A stretch of DNA of 64,000 bases from Zhengella sedimenti (GTDB lineage Bacteria > Pseudomonadota > Alphaproteobacteria > Rhizobiales > Rhizobiaceae). Position numbers and translations under genes: made by a program. This document shows positions 1 to 8,888 of the stretch, piece by piece. The notes beneath the pieces were generated by a model. It did not search any database. It worked only from the letters and a program-made list of their open reading frames with translations, and was not told the origin of the DNA. The stretch spans positions 124,001-188,000 of the forward strand of contig NZ_JBKFFP010000005.1 of the NCBI RefSeq assembly GCF_046506625.1. Reading direction: 5' to 3'. Within the stretch, counting starts at the first letter, position 1; the number at the start of each line of letters is the position of its first letter.

Positions 1-722
1 ATCCGCTCGACGGTTCGTCGAACATCGAGACCAATGTCTCGATCGGAACGATCTTTTCCATCCTGCCGGTGCAGGGCGATCCGCGCGTCGCGCCGGAAGC
101 CTCCTTCCTGCAATCGGGCAGGAACCAGCTTGCCGCCGGCTTCTTCATCTACGGTCCGCAACTCGCACTCGCCCTGACCGTCGGGTCCGGCACGCGCATC
201 TTCGTCCATTCGCCCAAACTTGGCGATTTCGTCGAGGCCTATGACGCGGTCTCCATCCCTGGCAAGACGGGTGAATTCGCCATCAACGCCTCCAACTACC
301 GGCATTGGGAGGATCCGGTCCGCCTCTGGGTCGACGATTGCCTTGCCGGCACGGACGGCCCGCGCGAGCGTGACTTCAACATGCGCTGGATCGCCTCGCT
401 GGTCGCCGAGACCTACCGCATCCTGGTTCGTGGCGGCGTGTTCCTCTATCCCGGCGACCGCCGCAAGGGCTATTCGGCCGGCCGGCTACGCCTCGTCTAC
501 GAGGCCAATCCGATCGCCTTCCTCGTCGAACAGGCCGGCGGCAAGGCAACCGACACGGTCAACCGGATCCTCGATCTCGTGCCGGTGACGCTGCACCAGC
601 GCACGCCGCTCGTTTTCGGTTCTGGCGACGAGGTCGAGCGGATCGCCCGCTACCACGTCGATCCCGCCATGATTTCAGATCGCTCGCCGCTGTTCGGCAA
701 GCGCGGCCTGTTCCGCGTCTGA
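1..722 (+). CDS. cbbF: Class I fructose-1,6-bisphosphatase, 5'-truncated by window edge
   Basis: This enzyme hydrolyses fructose-1,6-bisphosphate to fructose-6-phosphate in the Calvin cycle and gluconeogenesis. The reading frame (codons from base 3) is open at the left edge, and the first visible residues are PLDGSSNIETN, the metal- and substrate-binding signature of class I FBPases. Later YEANPIAFLVEQAGGKATD is also typical of the class I family, so this is not a GlpX-type enzyme. About 240 residues are visible, roughly the C-terminal two thirds of a 330-350-residue protein. The true start lies outside the window. It is the first visible gene of the cbb operon, 10 bp before prk, which favours the name cbbF over housekeeping fbp. 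Confidence 0.93.
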   Translation, partial: PLDGSSNIETNVSIGTIFSILPVQGDPRVAPEASFLQSGRNQLAAGFFIYGPQLALALTVGSGTRIFVHSPKLGDFVEAYDAVSIPGKTGEFAINASNYRHWEDPVRLWVDDCLAGTDGPRERDFNMRWIASLVAETYRILVRGGVFLYPGDRRKGYSAGRLRLVYEANPIAFLVEQAGGKATDTVNRILDLVPVTLHQRTPLVFGSGDEVERIARYHVDPAMISDRSPLFGKRGLFRV

Positions 723-732
723 GGAAAGCATC

Positions 733-1602
733 ATGTCCGCCAAGCACCCCATCATCTCCATCACGGGTTCATCCGGGGCCGGCACCACCACGGTGAAGGA
801 AACCTTCGGCAAGATCTTTGCCCGCGAAAGCGTCACCGCCGCCTTCATCGAGGGCGATGCCTTCCACCGCTATGACCGCCAGGCCATGAAGCAGCGCATC
901 GCCGAGGAAAAGGCGCAGGGCCGCGATTTCACCCACTTCTCCGCCGAGGCGAACGAACTGGAGATCCTTGAAAGCGTGTTCGAGGAATATGGCCGCCGGG
1001 GCAGGGGCCGCACGCGCCATTACATCCACGACGAGGACGAGGCTGCCCGTTACGGCGCGGCGCCGGGCACCTTCACCGAGTGGGAGGAATTCGGAGATTC
1101 CGACCTGCTGTTCTACGAGGGCCTGCATGGTTGCGCGGTGACCGACAAGGTCAATCTCGCCCGCCATGGCGACCTGAAGATCGGTGTCGTGCCCGTCATC
1201 AACCTCGAATGGATCCAGAAGATCCACCGCGACAAGGCCGCCCGCGGCTATTCCACCGAGGCCGTGACCGATACGATCCTGCGCCGCATGCACGACTACG
1301 TGCACTACATCTGCCCGCAATTCTCCCACACCGACATCAACTTCCAGCGCGTGCCCATCGTGGACACGTCCAACCCCTTCGTCGCGCGCTGGATCCCGAC
1401 GCCGGCGGAATCGATCCTCGTCATCCGCTTCGCCAATCCGCGCGGCATCGATTTCCCCTACCTGCTGTCCATGCTGCACGACAGCTACATGTCGCGGGCC
1501 AATTCCATCGTCGTGCCCGGCGACAAGCTCGACCTCGCCATGCAGCTCATTTTCACGCCGCTCATCCACAAGCTGGTCGAGCGCAAGCGCCGCATGGCCT
1601 GA
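733..1602 (+). CDS. cbbP: Phosphoribulokinase
   Basis: Phosphorylates ribulose-5-phosphate with ATP to ribulose-1,5-bisphosphate, the RuBisCO substrate. The 289-residue length is standard for the bacterial class I enzyme. The P-loop GSSGAGTTT lies near residues 12-20, and FYEGLHG (the catalytic-base and Walker-B region) and a family-typical C-terminal FTPLIHKLVERK segment are present. The ATG follows GAGGAAAG at 721-728, which overlaps the fbp stop, so translation is probably coupled to the upstream gene. Prk is diagnostic of a working Calvin cycle together with RuBisCO downstream. Confidence 0.97.
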   Translation: MSAKHPIISITGSSGAGTTTVKETFGKIFARESVTAAFIEGDAFHRYDRQAMKQRIAEEKAQGRDFTHFSAEANELEILESVFEEYGRRGRGRTRHYIHDEDEAARYGAAPGTFTEWEEFGDSDLLFYEGLHGCAVTDKVNLARHGDLKIGVVPVINLEWIQKIHRDKAARGYSTEAVTDTILRRMHDYVHYICPQFSHTDINFQRVPIVDTSNPFVARWIPTPAESILVIRFANPRGIDFPYLLSMLHDSYMSRANSIVVPGDKLDLAMQLIFTPLIHKLVERKRRMA

Positions 1603-1619
1603 CCACGGGAGCCTGCACG

Positions 1620-3632
1620 ATGAACATGAACCCCACCATGACGGCCAGGACGGCCACCGCCGAACGCGACATGGCCAATGCGCTGCGCGTCCTTGCCATG
1701 GATGCCGTCCAGAAGGCCAATTCGGGCCATCCCGGCATGCCCATGGGCATGGCCGATGCGGTTGCCGTGCTTTTCAACCGCTTCCTCAAGATCGATCCTT
1801 CCATGCCCGAATGGCCGGACCGCGACCGCTTCGTCCTGTCGGCGGGTCATGGCTCCATGCTGCTCTATGCGGTTCATCACCTGCTGGGCTTTGCCGACAT
1901 GACGGCCGATGAGTTGCGGAACTTCCGCCAGCTTGGAGCGAAGACGGCAGGGCATCCCGAATACGGCCACGCGCTCGGCATCGAGACGACAACCGGTCCG
2001 CTGGGACAGGGCATCACCACCGCCGTCGGCATGGCGCTGGCCGAGCGCATGATGGCCGCGCGCTTCGGCCACAAGCTGGTCGATCACTTCACCTACGTCG
2101 TCGCCGGCGACGGCTGCCTGCAGGAAGGCATCAGCCATGAGGCCATCGATCTGGCCGGACATCTGAAACTTTCCCGCCTTATCGTGCTGTGGGACGACAA
2201 CGGCATCTCCATTGACGGCAAGACCTCGCTGGCCACGTCCATGAACCAGGCCATGCGTTTCCGGGCGGCCGGCTGGGATGTGCAGTCGGTGGACGGCCAT
2301 GACCACGAGGCCGTCGCCGCGGCAATCGCCAAGGCCCGGACGACCGGCAGGCCGTCGCTCATCGCCTGCCGCACCGTGATCGGCAAGGGCGCACCAAACC
2401 TCCAGGGATCGCACAAGACCCATGGCGCGCCGCTGGGTGCCGACGAGGTCGCCGCCACGCGCCTGCATCTGGGCTGGACGGCCGCGCCCTTCGAGGTGCC
2501 CGAGGGCGTTCGCAATGCATGGGAAGGGGTCGCCGCGCGCGGCCGCGCCGAACGCAGGCTCTGGCAGGAACGCCATGACGCGGCACGGCTGCGCAAGGCC
2601 TTCGACAGGGCTTTGGCCCGCGACCTGCCCTCGCTCATGAAGCGCAGGCTGGAACGCTTCCGCCGTGACCACCAGTCGGCCGCCACGAAAACGGCCACGC
2701 GGCAGGCCTCGCAAATGGTGCTGGAGGTCGTCAACGGAGCGACGCCGCTGACCATCGGCGGCTCGGCAGACCTGACCGGTTCCAACCTGACGCAGACGAA
2801 GGATCTGGCGCCGGTCCTGCCCGGCCGCTTCAAGGGCCGCTACATTCATTACGGCATCCGTGAACACGCCATGGCCGCGGTCATGAACGGCCTGTCCCTG
2901 CATGGAGGTTTCATTCCCTATGGCGGCACATTCCTCGTCTTCTCCGATTATGCGCGCGGCGCCATGCGCCTGTCGGCATTGATGGAACAGCCTGTCGTCT
3001 ATGTGCTGACCCATGATTCCATCGGCCTTGGCGAGGACGGTCCCACCCATCAGCCGGTCGAACACCTGGCCATGCTGCGCGCCACCCCGAACATGAATGT
3101 CTTCCGTCCGGCCGACATCATCGAGACGGCGGAATGCTGGGAGATCGCGCTTTCCGAAACGGGAACGCCGTCCGTGCTGGCCCTGTCGCGCCAGGGCCTG
3201 CCCATGCTGCGCGCCCGCCACACCCGTGAAAACCTGTCGGCCCGCGGTGCCTATGTGCTGCAGGAAAGCGAACGCGCCCGCGACGTGACCATAATCGCCA
3301 CCGGTTCGGAAGTGGAGATCGCGCGCACCGCGTCGGACCGCCTGCTGGCCGAACACGCCATCCACGCCGCCGTCGTTTCCATGCCCTCATGGGAAAAGTT
3401 CGAGCAACAGGACTCGGCCTACCAGGCCTCCGTTCTCGGCACGGCGCCGCGCATCGGCGTGGAAGCCGCCGCCCGCATGGGCTGGGACCGCTGGCTCGGC
3501 GAGAACGGTCATTTCATCGGCATGCCGGGTTTCGGCGCGTCCGCGCCGGCTTCCGACCTCTACCGCCATTTCGGCATCACCGCCGATGCCGTCATCGAAG
3601 CGGCGCGCCGCATGACCGGAGCGGTAGCATGA
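1620..3632 (+). CDS. cbbT: Transketolase
   Basis: Thiamine-diphosphate enzyme that moves two-carbon units between sugar phosphates in the regenerative phase of the Calvin cycle. It has 670 residues, the usual length. Visible landmarks are KANSGHPGMPMG at the N-terminus, GDGCLQEG with the following DDN (ThDP/metal motif), and THDSIGLGEDGPTHQPVEHL in the pyrimidine domain. ATG 1620 is preceded by GGGAG at a 9-base spacing. The in-frame ATGs at 1626 and 1638 are less well placed alternatives. The stop overlaps the next start (ATGA, 3629-3632). Confidence 0.96.
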   Translation: MNMNPTMTARTATAERDMANALRVLAMDAVQKANSGHPGMPMGMADAVAVLFNRFLKIDPSMPEWPDRDRFVLSAGHGSMLLYAVHHLLGFADMTADELRNFRQLGAKTAGHPEYGHALGIETTTGPLGQGITTAVGMALAERMMAARFGHKLVDHFTYVVAGDGCLQEGISHEAIDLAGHLKLSRLIVLWDDNGISIDGKTSLATSMNQAMRFRAAGWDVQSVDGHDHEAVAAAIAKARTTGRPSLIACRTVIGKGAPNLQGSHKTHGAPLGADEVAATRLHLGWTAAPFEVPEGVRNAWEGVAARGRAERRLWQERHDAARLRKAFDRALARDLPSLMKRRLERFRRDHQSAATKTATRQASQMVLEVVNGATPLTIGGSADLTGSNLTQTKDLAPVLPGRFKGRYIHYGIREHAMAAVMNGLSLHGGFIPYGGTFLVFSDYARGAMRLSALMEQPVVYVLTHDSIGLGEDGPTHQPVEHLAMLRATPNMNVFRPADIIETAECWEIALSETGTPSVLALSRQGLPMLRARHTRENLSARGAYVLQESERARDVTIIATGSEVEIARTASDRLLAEHAIHAAVVSMPSWEKFEQQDSAYQASVLGTAPRIGVEAAARMGWDRWLGENGHFIGMPGFGASAPASDLYRHFGITADAVIEAARRMTGAVA

Positions 3633-4108
3633 GCGGCCCGCGCGACCTGGACGGCGCGACGGTCCTGGTCCGTTGCGACCTGTCGCAAGGTGTGAGCGAG
3701 GACTGCGCCAGCGCCATCCGCGCGCTTGCCGCGCGCGGCGCCCGCGTTGCCGTCATCGCCGGCCATGACGATCCGGCAGGCGACATCAACCCGGCCATGT
3801 CGCTGCGCCACTGGATCGTTCCCCTGCGCGAGGCCACCGGCATGGCCGTCCATTTCGTGCCCGATTGCGTCGGACCCGTGGCCGAGGCCGGGCTCGCCGC
3901 CATGCCGGCCGGCGCCGTCGCGCTCATGGAGAACATCCGCTTCCACCGCCAGGCCCAGCGCCACAGCCGCATCTTTGCCATGCGGCTCTCCGTCCTCGGC
4001 GACTGTTTCGTCGTTCCCGGCGGCATGCCGGACAGGCCGTCGCCCTGGATCCGCGAACTCGCCGCCCTGCTTCCCGAGCCCGACCCGGCTTTTGCCGCCT
4101 CTGCCTGA
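3629..4108 (+). CDS. Stand-alone degenerate phosphoglycerate kinase N-domain protein
   Basis: A 159-residue protein aligning by eye with only the N-terminal (3-phosphoglycerate-binding) half of phosphoglycerate kinase. TVLVRCDLS (residues 11-19) matches the PGK RxDxN segment with Asn changed to Ser. AGH at 44-46 keeps the histidine of the HLGRP loop but the GRP is lost. DCVG (79-82) and LMENIRFH (99-106) are well conserved. SVLGDCFVVPGG replaces the LGD-x-YVNDAFG region, so the ND/AF residues are gone. No nucleotide-binding C-domain follows, so ATP-dependent kinase activity is not expected. The start overlaps the transketolase stop by 4 bp (ATGA), and the 3' end is 11 bp before fba. Codon use is like the neighbours, and the frame is intact. 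It could be a decaying remnant or a repurposed binding or scaffold protein. Confidence 0.8.
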   Translation: MSGPRDLDGATVLVRCDLSQGVSEDCASAIRALAARGARVAVIAGHDDPAGDINPAMSLRHWIVPLREATGMAVHFVPDCVGPVAEAGLAAMPAGAVALMENIRFHRQAQRHSRIFAMRLSVLGDCFVVPGGMPDRPSPWIRELAALLPEPDPAFAASA

Positions 4109-4119
4109 AAGGACACATC

Positions 4120-5199
4120 ATGGCCCGCATCACGCTCCGCCAGCTTCTCGACCACGCCGCCGAATACGGCTACGGCGTCCCCGCCTTCAACATCAACAAC
4201 ATGGAACAGGGCCTCGCCATCATGAAGGCGGCCGACCGCTGCGATGCGCCGGTCATCCTGCAGGCCTCGCGCGGCGCCCGTTCCTATGCCGGCGACATCA
4301 TGCTGCGCCACATGATCGAGGCGCTGACCGAAATGTACCCGCACATTCCGGTCTGCATGCACCAGGACCATGGCAACAACGAAGCCACCTGCCTGACCGC
4401 CATCCGCCACGGCTTCACCTCCGTGATGATGGACGGCTCGCTGGAGGAGGACATGAAGACGCCTGCCTCCTATGAATACAACGTCGCGATCACCGAACGC
4501 GTGGCCCGGATGGCCCATTGGGTCGGCGCTTCCGTCGAGGGCGAACTGGGCGTGCTGGGCAACCTGGAAACCGGCGAGGCCGCCAAGGAGGACGGGTCGG
4601 GCGCCGAAGGCAAGCTTTCCCGCGAGGACATGCTCACCGACCCGGACCAGGCCGCCGACTTCGTCGCCCGCACCCGTGTCGATGCGCTGGCGATTGCCTG
4701 CGGCACGTCGCACGGCGCCTACAAGTTCTCCCGCCAGCCCACCGGCGACATTCTCGCCATCAGCCAGATCGAGGCGATCCACGCCCGCATCCCGAATGTC
4801 CACCTCGTCATGCACGGGTCGTCCTCGGTGCCGCAATACCTGCAGGACCTCATCAACGAGAATGGCGGCGACATGCCCCAGACATGGGGCGTGCCGGTGG
4901 AGGAAATCGAGCGCGGCATCCGTTCCGGCGTGCGCAAGGTCAATATCGACACCGACAACCGCATGGCGATCACCGGCCAGTTCCGCAAGGTCGCCATGAC
5001 GAAGCCGAAGGAATTCGACCCGCGCAAGTTCCTCATCCCCGCCATGGAGGAAATGGAGAAGCTTTGCCTCGACCGCTTCGAGCGCTTCGGCACCGCTGGC
5101 CACGCCAGCAAGATCAGGGTGATCGACATGGACGACATGGCGCGGCGCTATGCCAGCGGCGCCCTCGACCCGCAATTCGCCACGGCGCGCGCCGCCTGA
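4120..5199 (+). CDS. cbbA: Class II fructose-bisphosphate aldolase
   Basis: Zn-dependent aldolase that condenses dihydroxyacetone phosphate with glyceraldehyde-3-phosphate (and probably erythrose-4-phosphate) in the Calvin cycle. It has 359 residues. ARITLRQLLDHA and VPAFNINNMEQ at the N-terminus, the MHQDHGNN metal-ligand segment, GELGVLGN, and CGTSHGAYKF are class II hallmarks of the Calvin-cycle (CbbA) branch. ATG 4120 follows AAAGGA at 4107-4112, overlapping the end of the PGK-like gene. It belongs to the cbb operon between that gene and cbbL. Confidence 0.95.
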   Translation: MARITLRQLLDHAAEYGYGVPAFNINNMEQGLAIMKAADRCDAPVILQASRGARSYAGDIMLRHMIEALTEMYPHIPVCMHQDHGNNEATCLTAIRHGFTSVMMDGSLEEDMKTPASYEYNVAITERVARMAHWVGASVEGELGVLGNLETGEAAKEDGSGAEGKLSREDMLTDPDQAADFVARTRVDALAIACGTSHGAYKFSRQPTGDILAISQIEAIHARIPNVHLVMHGSSSVPQYLQDLINENGGDMPQTWGVPVEEIERGIRSGVRKVNIDTDNRMAITGQFRKVAMTKPKEFDPRKFLIPAMEEMEKLCLDRFERFGTAGHASKIRVIDMDDMARRYASGALDPQFATARAA

Positions 5200-5228
5200 C
5201 ATCCGAGAGACCAGCGAAAGGAAATGCC

Positions 5229-6692
5229 ATGACCATCGACGCCAAGACCGAGATCAAGGGCAAGGAACGCTACAAGGCCGGTGTGCTGAAATATGCGCAG
5301 ATGGGCTATTGGGACGGCGACTACGAGCCCAAGGACACCGACGTCCTCGCCCTGTTCCGCATCACGCCGCAGGAAGGCGTGGACCCGATCGAGGCGGCGG
5401 CCGCCGTCGCCGGCGAATCCTCCACCGCCACCTGGACCGTGGTCTGGACCGACCGCCTGACCGCCTGCGAGAACTACCGCGCCAAGGCCTATCGCGTGGA
5501 GCCTGTGCCGGGCCAGGAAGGCCAGTATTTCGCCTATGTCGCCTATGACCTGATCCTCTTCGAGGAAGGCTCCATCGCAAACCTGACGGCCTCGATCATC
5601 GGCAATGTCTTCTCCTTCAAGCCGCTCAAGGCAGCAAGGCTCGAGGATATGCGTTTCCCCGTCGCCTATGTGAAGACCTTCCGCGGACCTCCCACCGGCC
5701 TCGTCGTCGAGCGCGAGCGCCTCGACAAGTTCGGCAAGCCGCTGCTCGGCGCCACGACCAAGCCCAAGCTGGGCCTGTCGGGCAAGAATTACGGCCGCGT
5801 CGTCTATGAGGGCCTGAAGGGCGGCCTCGATTTCATGAAGGACGACGAGAACATCAATTCCCAGCCCTTCATGCATTGGCGCGACCGCTTCCTCTACTGC
5901 ATGGAGGCGGTCAACAAGGCCTCGGCCGAGACCGGCGAGATCAAGGGCCATTATCTCAACATCACCGCCGGCACGATGGAGGAGATGTACCGCCGCGCCG
6001 AGTTTGCCAAGGAACTGGGCTCGGTCATCGTCATGGTCGACCTGATCGTCGGCTGGACAGCCATTCAGTCCATCTCCGAATGGTGCCGGCAGAACGACAT
6101 GATCCTGCACATGCACCGCGCCGGCCACGGCACCTATACGCGGCAGAAGAACCACGGCATTTCCTTCCGCGTCATCGCCAAGTGGCTGCGCCTTGCCGGC
6201 GTCGACCACCTCCATTGCGGCACCGCTGTCGGCAAGCTGGAGGGCGACCCGCTGACGGTGCAGGGCTACTACAATGTCTGCCGCGAGACGAGGAACGGGA
6301 TCGACCTGCCGCGCGGCCTGTTCTTCGAGCAGGACTGGGCGGACCTGAAAAAGGTCATGCCGGTGGCCTCCGGCGGCATTCACGCCGGCCAGATGCACCA
6401 GTTGCTGGACCTGTTCGGCGACGATGTCGTGCTTCAGTTCGGCGGCGGCACCATCGGCCACCCGATGGGCATCCAGGCCGGCGCCACGGCCAATCGTGTG
6501 GCGCTCGAAGCCATGGTCCTTGCCCGCAACGAGGGCCGCGACATCGCCAATGAAGGCCCGGAAATCCTGCGCGAGGCCGCCAAGTGGTGCAAGCCGCTGG
6601 AAGCCGCGCTCGATACCTGGGGCAACATCACCTTCAACTACACGTCCACCGACACGTCCGACTTCGTGCCGACGCCGTCCGTGGCCATCTGA
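5229..6692 (+). CDS. cbbL: RuBisCO large subunit, form IC (red type)
   Basis: Carboxylates and oxygenates ribulose-1,5-bisphosphate. The 487-residue length and the N-terminus KGKERYKAGVLKYAQMGYW are typical of proteobacterial red-type form I. TTKPKLGLSG contains the catalytic lysine. GGLDFMKDDEN holds the carbamylated lysine (K204 here) and the Mg-binding Asp-Glu pair. HMHRAGHGTYTRQ and the GTAVGKLEGDP loop-6 lysine are intact. All key residues are present, so this is a real RuBisCO and not a form IV RuBisCO-like protein. The ATG is preceded by GAAAGGAAA. The oxygenase side reaction explains the phosphoglycolate phosphatase and glycine-cleavage genes nearby. Confidence 0.99.
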   Translation: MTIDAKTEIKGKERYKAGVLKYAQMGYWDGDYEPKDTDVLALFRITPQEGVDPIEAAAAVAGESSTATWTVVWTDRLTACENYRAKAYRVEPVPGQEGQYFAYVAYDLILFEEGSIANLTASIIGNVFSFKPLKAARLEDMRFPVAYVKTFRGPPTGLVVERERLDKFGKPLLGATTKPKLGLSGKNYGRVVYEGLKGGLDFMKDDENINSQPFMHWRDRFLYCMEAVNKASAETGEIKGHYLNITAGTMEEMYRRAEFAKELGSVIVMVDLIVGWTAIQSISEWCRQNDMILHMHRAGHGTYTRQKNHGISFRVIAKWLRLAGVDHLHCGTAVGKLEGDPLTVQGYYNVCRETRNGIDLPRGLFFEQDWADLKKVMPVASGGIHAGQMHQLLDLFGDDVVLQFGGGTIGHPMGIQAGATANRVALEAMVLARNEGRDIANEGPEILREAAKWCKPLEAALDTWGNITFNYTSTDTSDFVPTPSVAI

Positions 6693-6713
6693 CGAACCAG
6701 AGGGAGAACCGAC

Positions 6714-7103
6714 ATGCGTATCACCCAGGGATGCTTTTCCTTCCTGCCCGACCTGACCGACACCCAGGTTGCCGCCCAGGTCGAATATTGCCTGTCGCGC
6801 GAATGGGCCATCGGTATCGAGTTCACCGGCGACCCGCACCCGCGCAACACCTATTGGGAAATGTGGGGCAATCCCATGTTCGACCTGAAGGACGCCAAGG
6901 GCGTGATGATGGAACTGGACGCGTGCCGCAAGGTGCACGGCGACAAGTATATCCGCATCAATGCCTTTGATGACACGCGCGGCTTCGAGACGGTGATGAT
7001 GTCCTTCATCGTCAACCGGCCGGCGCAAGAGCCGGAAATCGAGATGGTGCGCACAGATGTGCGCAGCCGCAGCCAGACCTATTCCTGGCGCGTAGCCGGC
7101 TGA
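6714..7103 (+). CDS. cbbS: RuBisCO small subunit, red type
   Basis: Small subunit of the L8S8 holoenzyme. MRITQGCFSFLPDLTD is the classical red-type N-terminus. The 129-residue length includes the C-terminal extension (EPEIEMVRTDVRSRSQTYSWR) which in red-type enzymes forms the beta-hairpin that fills the central solvent channel. The start lies 21 bp after the cbbL stop, behind AGAGGGAGA. A strong hairpin lies just after the stop (7116-7148). Confidence 0.98.
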   Translation: MRITQGCFSFLPDLTDTQVAAQVEYCLSREWAIGIEFTGDPHPRNTYWEMWGNPMFDLKDAKGVMMELDACRKVHGDKYIRINAFDDTRGFETVMMSFIVNRPAQEPEIEMVRTDVRSRSQTYSWRVAG

Positions 7104-7115
7104 CGCTGGCAACAA

Positions 7116-7148
7116 GCGGGCGGCCCGATGTTAGGCGCGGCCGCCCGC
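7116..7148 (+). terminator. Perfect 10-bp hairpin between cbbS and cbbX
   Basis: GCGGGCGGCC (7116-7125) and GGCCGCCCGC (7139-7148) pair perfectly around a 13-base loop, starting 13 bases after the cbbS stop. No uninterrupted U-tract follows directly (CTTCCACGGTTTT comes next), so it may be a 3' stabilising or partial-termination element rather than a full terminator. Such a structure would favour cbbLS message over cbbX. Confidence 0.6.
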
Positions 7149-7203
7149 CTTCCACGGTTTTCCCACACCCTGTCCACACGTTTTCCCCAGGAGGCGAGGC
7201 TTC

Positions 7204-8151
7204 ATGAGCGACGAGCAGACCGCTAGCGAGGTGCAGGAAAAGCGGCCTTCGGCCATCGACCTGAGGGCCGAATTCCAGTCGTCGGGCGTGGCCGGAATTC
7301 TCGACGAACTGGACCGCGAACTGATCGGCCTGAAGCCGGTCAAGCAGCGCATCCGCGAAACCGCCGCCCTGCTGCTGGTCGACCGCGCCCGACGCCAGAT
7401 GGGTCTTGCCACCGAAACGCCCACCCTGCACATGAGCTTCACCGGCAATCCCGGCACCGGCAAGACCACGGTCGCGCTGAAGATGGCCGGCCTGCTGCAC
7501 CGCCTGGGCTATATCCGCAAGGGCCATCTCGTTTCCGTCACCCGCGACGACCTCGTCGGGCAATATATCGGCCACACGGCGCCCAAGACCAAGGAAGTGC
7601 TCAAGAAGGCCATGGGCGGTGTGCTTTTCATCGACGAGGCCTATTACCTCTACAAGCCCGACAACGAGCGCGACTATGGCCAGGAGGCCATCGAGATCCT
7701 GCTCCAGGTCATGGAGAACAACCGCGACGACCTCGTCGTCATCATGGCCGGCTATGCCGACCGCATGGACCGCTTCTTCTCGGCCAATCCCGGTTTCCGG
7801 TCCCGCATCGCCCATCACATCGAGTTTCCCGACTATTCGGACGCGGAGCTCCTGCGCATTTCGAGAACCATGCTGGAGGCGCAGAACTACCGTTTCGACG
7901 CGGCGGCCGAACAGGCCATGGCCGAATATATCGCGCTGCGCCGCGCCCAGCCGCATTTCGCCAATGCCCGTTCCATCCGCAACGCGCTGGACCGCGCCCG
8001 CCTGCGCCAGGCCAACCGCCTGTTCGAAAGCGCGGACGGTCCGCTCGATGCTGAGGCGCTCAGCACCATCACCGCGACCGACATCCGGGCAAGCCGCGTC
8101 TTTTCCGGCGGGCTGGATGCCGACCGCGCCCCGCGCGCGGCTGCTGAATAG
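7204..8151 (+). CDS. cbbX: CbbX, AAA+ RuBisCO activase
   Basis: Hexameric AAA+ remodeller that pulls the C-terminal tail of red-type CbbL to release inhibitory sugar phosphates. It has 315 residues. Walker A GNPGTGKTT is at 81-89, the pore-loop-like QYIGHTAPKT near 120-129, and Walker B VLFIDEAYYL near 140-149. Arg-rich sensor segments follow. ATG 7204 has AGGAGG at a 9-base spacing. The gene follows cbbLS as in other red-type operons and is needed to keep RuBisCO active. Confidence 0.97.
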   Translation: MSDEQTASEVQEKRPSAIDLRAEFQSSGVAGILDELDRELIGLKPVKQRIRETAALLLVDRARRQMGLATETPTLHMSFTGNPGTGKTTVALKMAGLLHRLGYIRKGHLVSVTRDDLVGQYIGHTAPKTKEVLKKAMGGVLFIDEAYYLYKPDNERDYGQEAIEILLQVMENNRDDLVVIMAGYADRMDRFFSANPGFRSRIAHHIEFPDYSDAELLRISRTMLEAQNYRFDAAAEQAMAEYIALRRAQPHFANARSIRNALDRARLRQANRLFESADGPLDAEALSTITATDIRASRVFSGGLDADRAPRAAAE

Positions 8152-8163
8152 GAGACCATGCCG

Positions 8164-8859
8164 ATGACATTCGACCGCGCGATCAAGATAGCGCCCTCCA
8201 TCCTGTCCGCCGATTTCGCCGATTTCGGCCGCGAGATTCGCGCCATCGAGTCACAAGGCGCCGACTGGGTCCATGTCGACGTGATGGACGGCCATTACGT
8301 GCCGAACCTGACCTTCGGCCCACCGGCGGTGAAGGCCTTCCGACCCCATGTAAAAACCGTCATGGACGTGCACCTGATGATCGCGCCGGTCGATCCCTGG
8401 ATAGAGGCCTATGCCGAAGCCGGCGCGGATGTGCTGACCGCTCATCTCGAAGCGGGGCCGCACATCCACCGCACGCTGCAGGCCATCCGCGCGGCGGGCA
8501 TGAAGGCCGGTGTTGCGCTCAATCCGGGTACGTCGGCCGAGGCAGTCACGCATCTGCTGGACCTCGCCGACCTCGTCCTGGTGATGACGGTCAATCCGGG
8601 TTTCGGCGGCCAGAAATTCATCGACATGACGGCCAAGATCCGCGCGCTGCGCGCCATGATCGGTGACCGGCCCATCCATGTGCAGGTCGATGGCGGCGTC
8701 GATCCGGCGACAGCGCCTCTGGTGGCGGAGGCGGGAGCAGATGTGCTGGTCGCCGGGTCGGCGGTATTCCGGGGCGGGTCGGTGGACAATCCGGCCATCT
8801 ATGGCGAAAACATCCGGGCCATCCGCGCCGCCGCCAATGGCACGCGGGCGGCGGCCTGA
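8164..8859 (+). CDS. cbbE: Ribulose-phosphate 3-epimerase
   Basis: Interconverts xylulose-5-phosphate and ribulose-5-phosphate, supplying Prk substrate. IAPSILSADFA, the metal-binding HVDVMDGHYVPN, TVNPGFGGQKF and VDGGV are family signatures on a TIM barrel. Two ATGs are possible. The one at 8158 lies only 3 bases from GGAG, while the one at 8164 (MTFDRAIKIAPS, 231 residues) has AGGAGA at 8 bases, so I prefer 8164. It is separated from cbbX by about a dozen bases, so it is probably the same transcript. Confidence 0.94.
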   Translation: MTFDRAIKIAPSILSADFADFGREIRAIESQGADWVHVDVMDGHYVPNLTFGPPAVKAFRPHVKTVMDVHLMIAPVDPWIEAYAEAGADVLTAHLEAGPHIHRTLQAIRAAGMKAGVALNPGTSAEAVTHLLDLADLVLVMTVNPGFGGQKFIDMTAKIRALRAMIGDRPIHVQVDGGVDPATAPLVAEAGADVLVAGSAVFRGGSVDNPAIYGENIRAIRAAANGTRAAA

Positions 8860-8888
8860 TCGAAACAGCAAACCATCGGAGTTTTCCC

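Noticed and set aside
5229..6692. Form IV RuBisCO-like protein
   Set aside because: All catalytic residues including the carbamylated lysine are present, with cbbS, cbbX and prk in the same operon.
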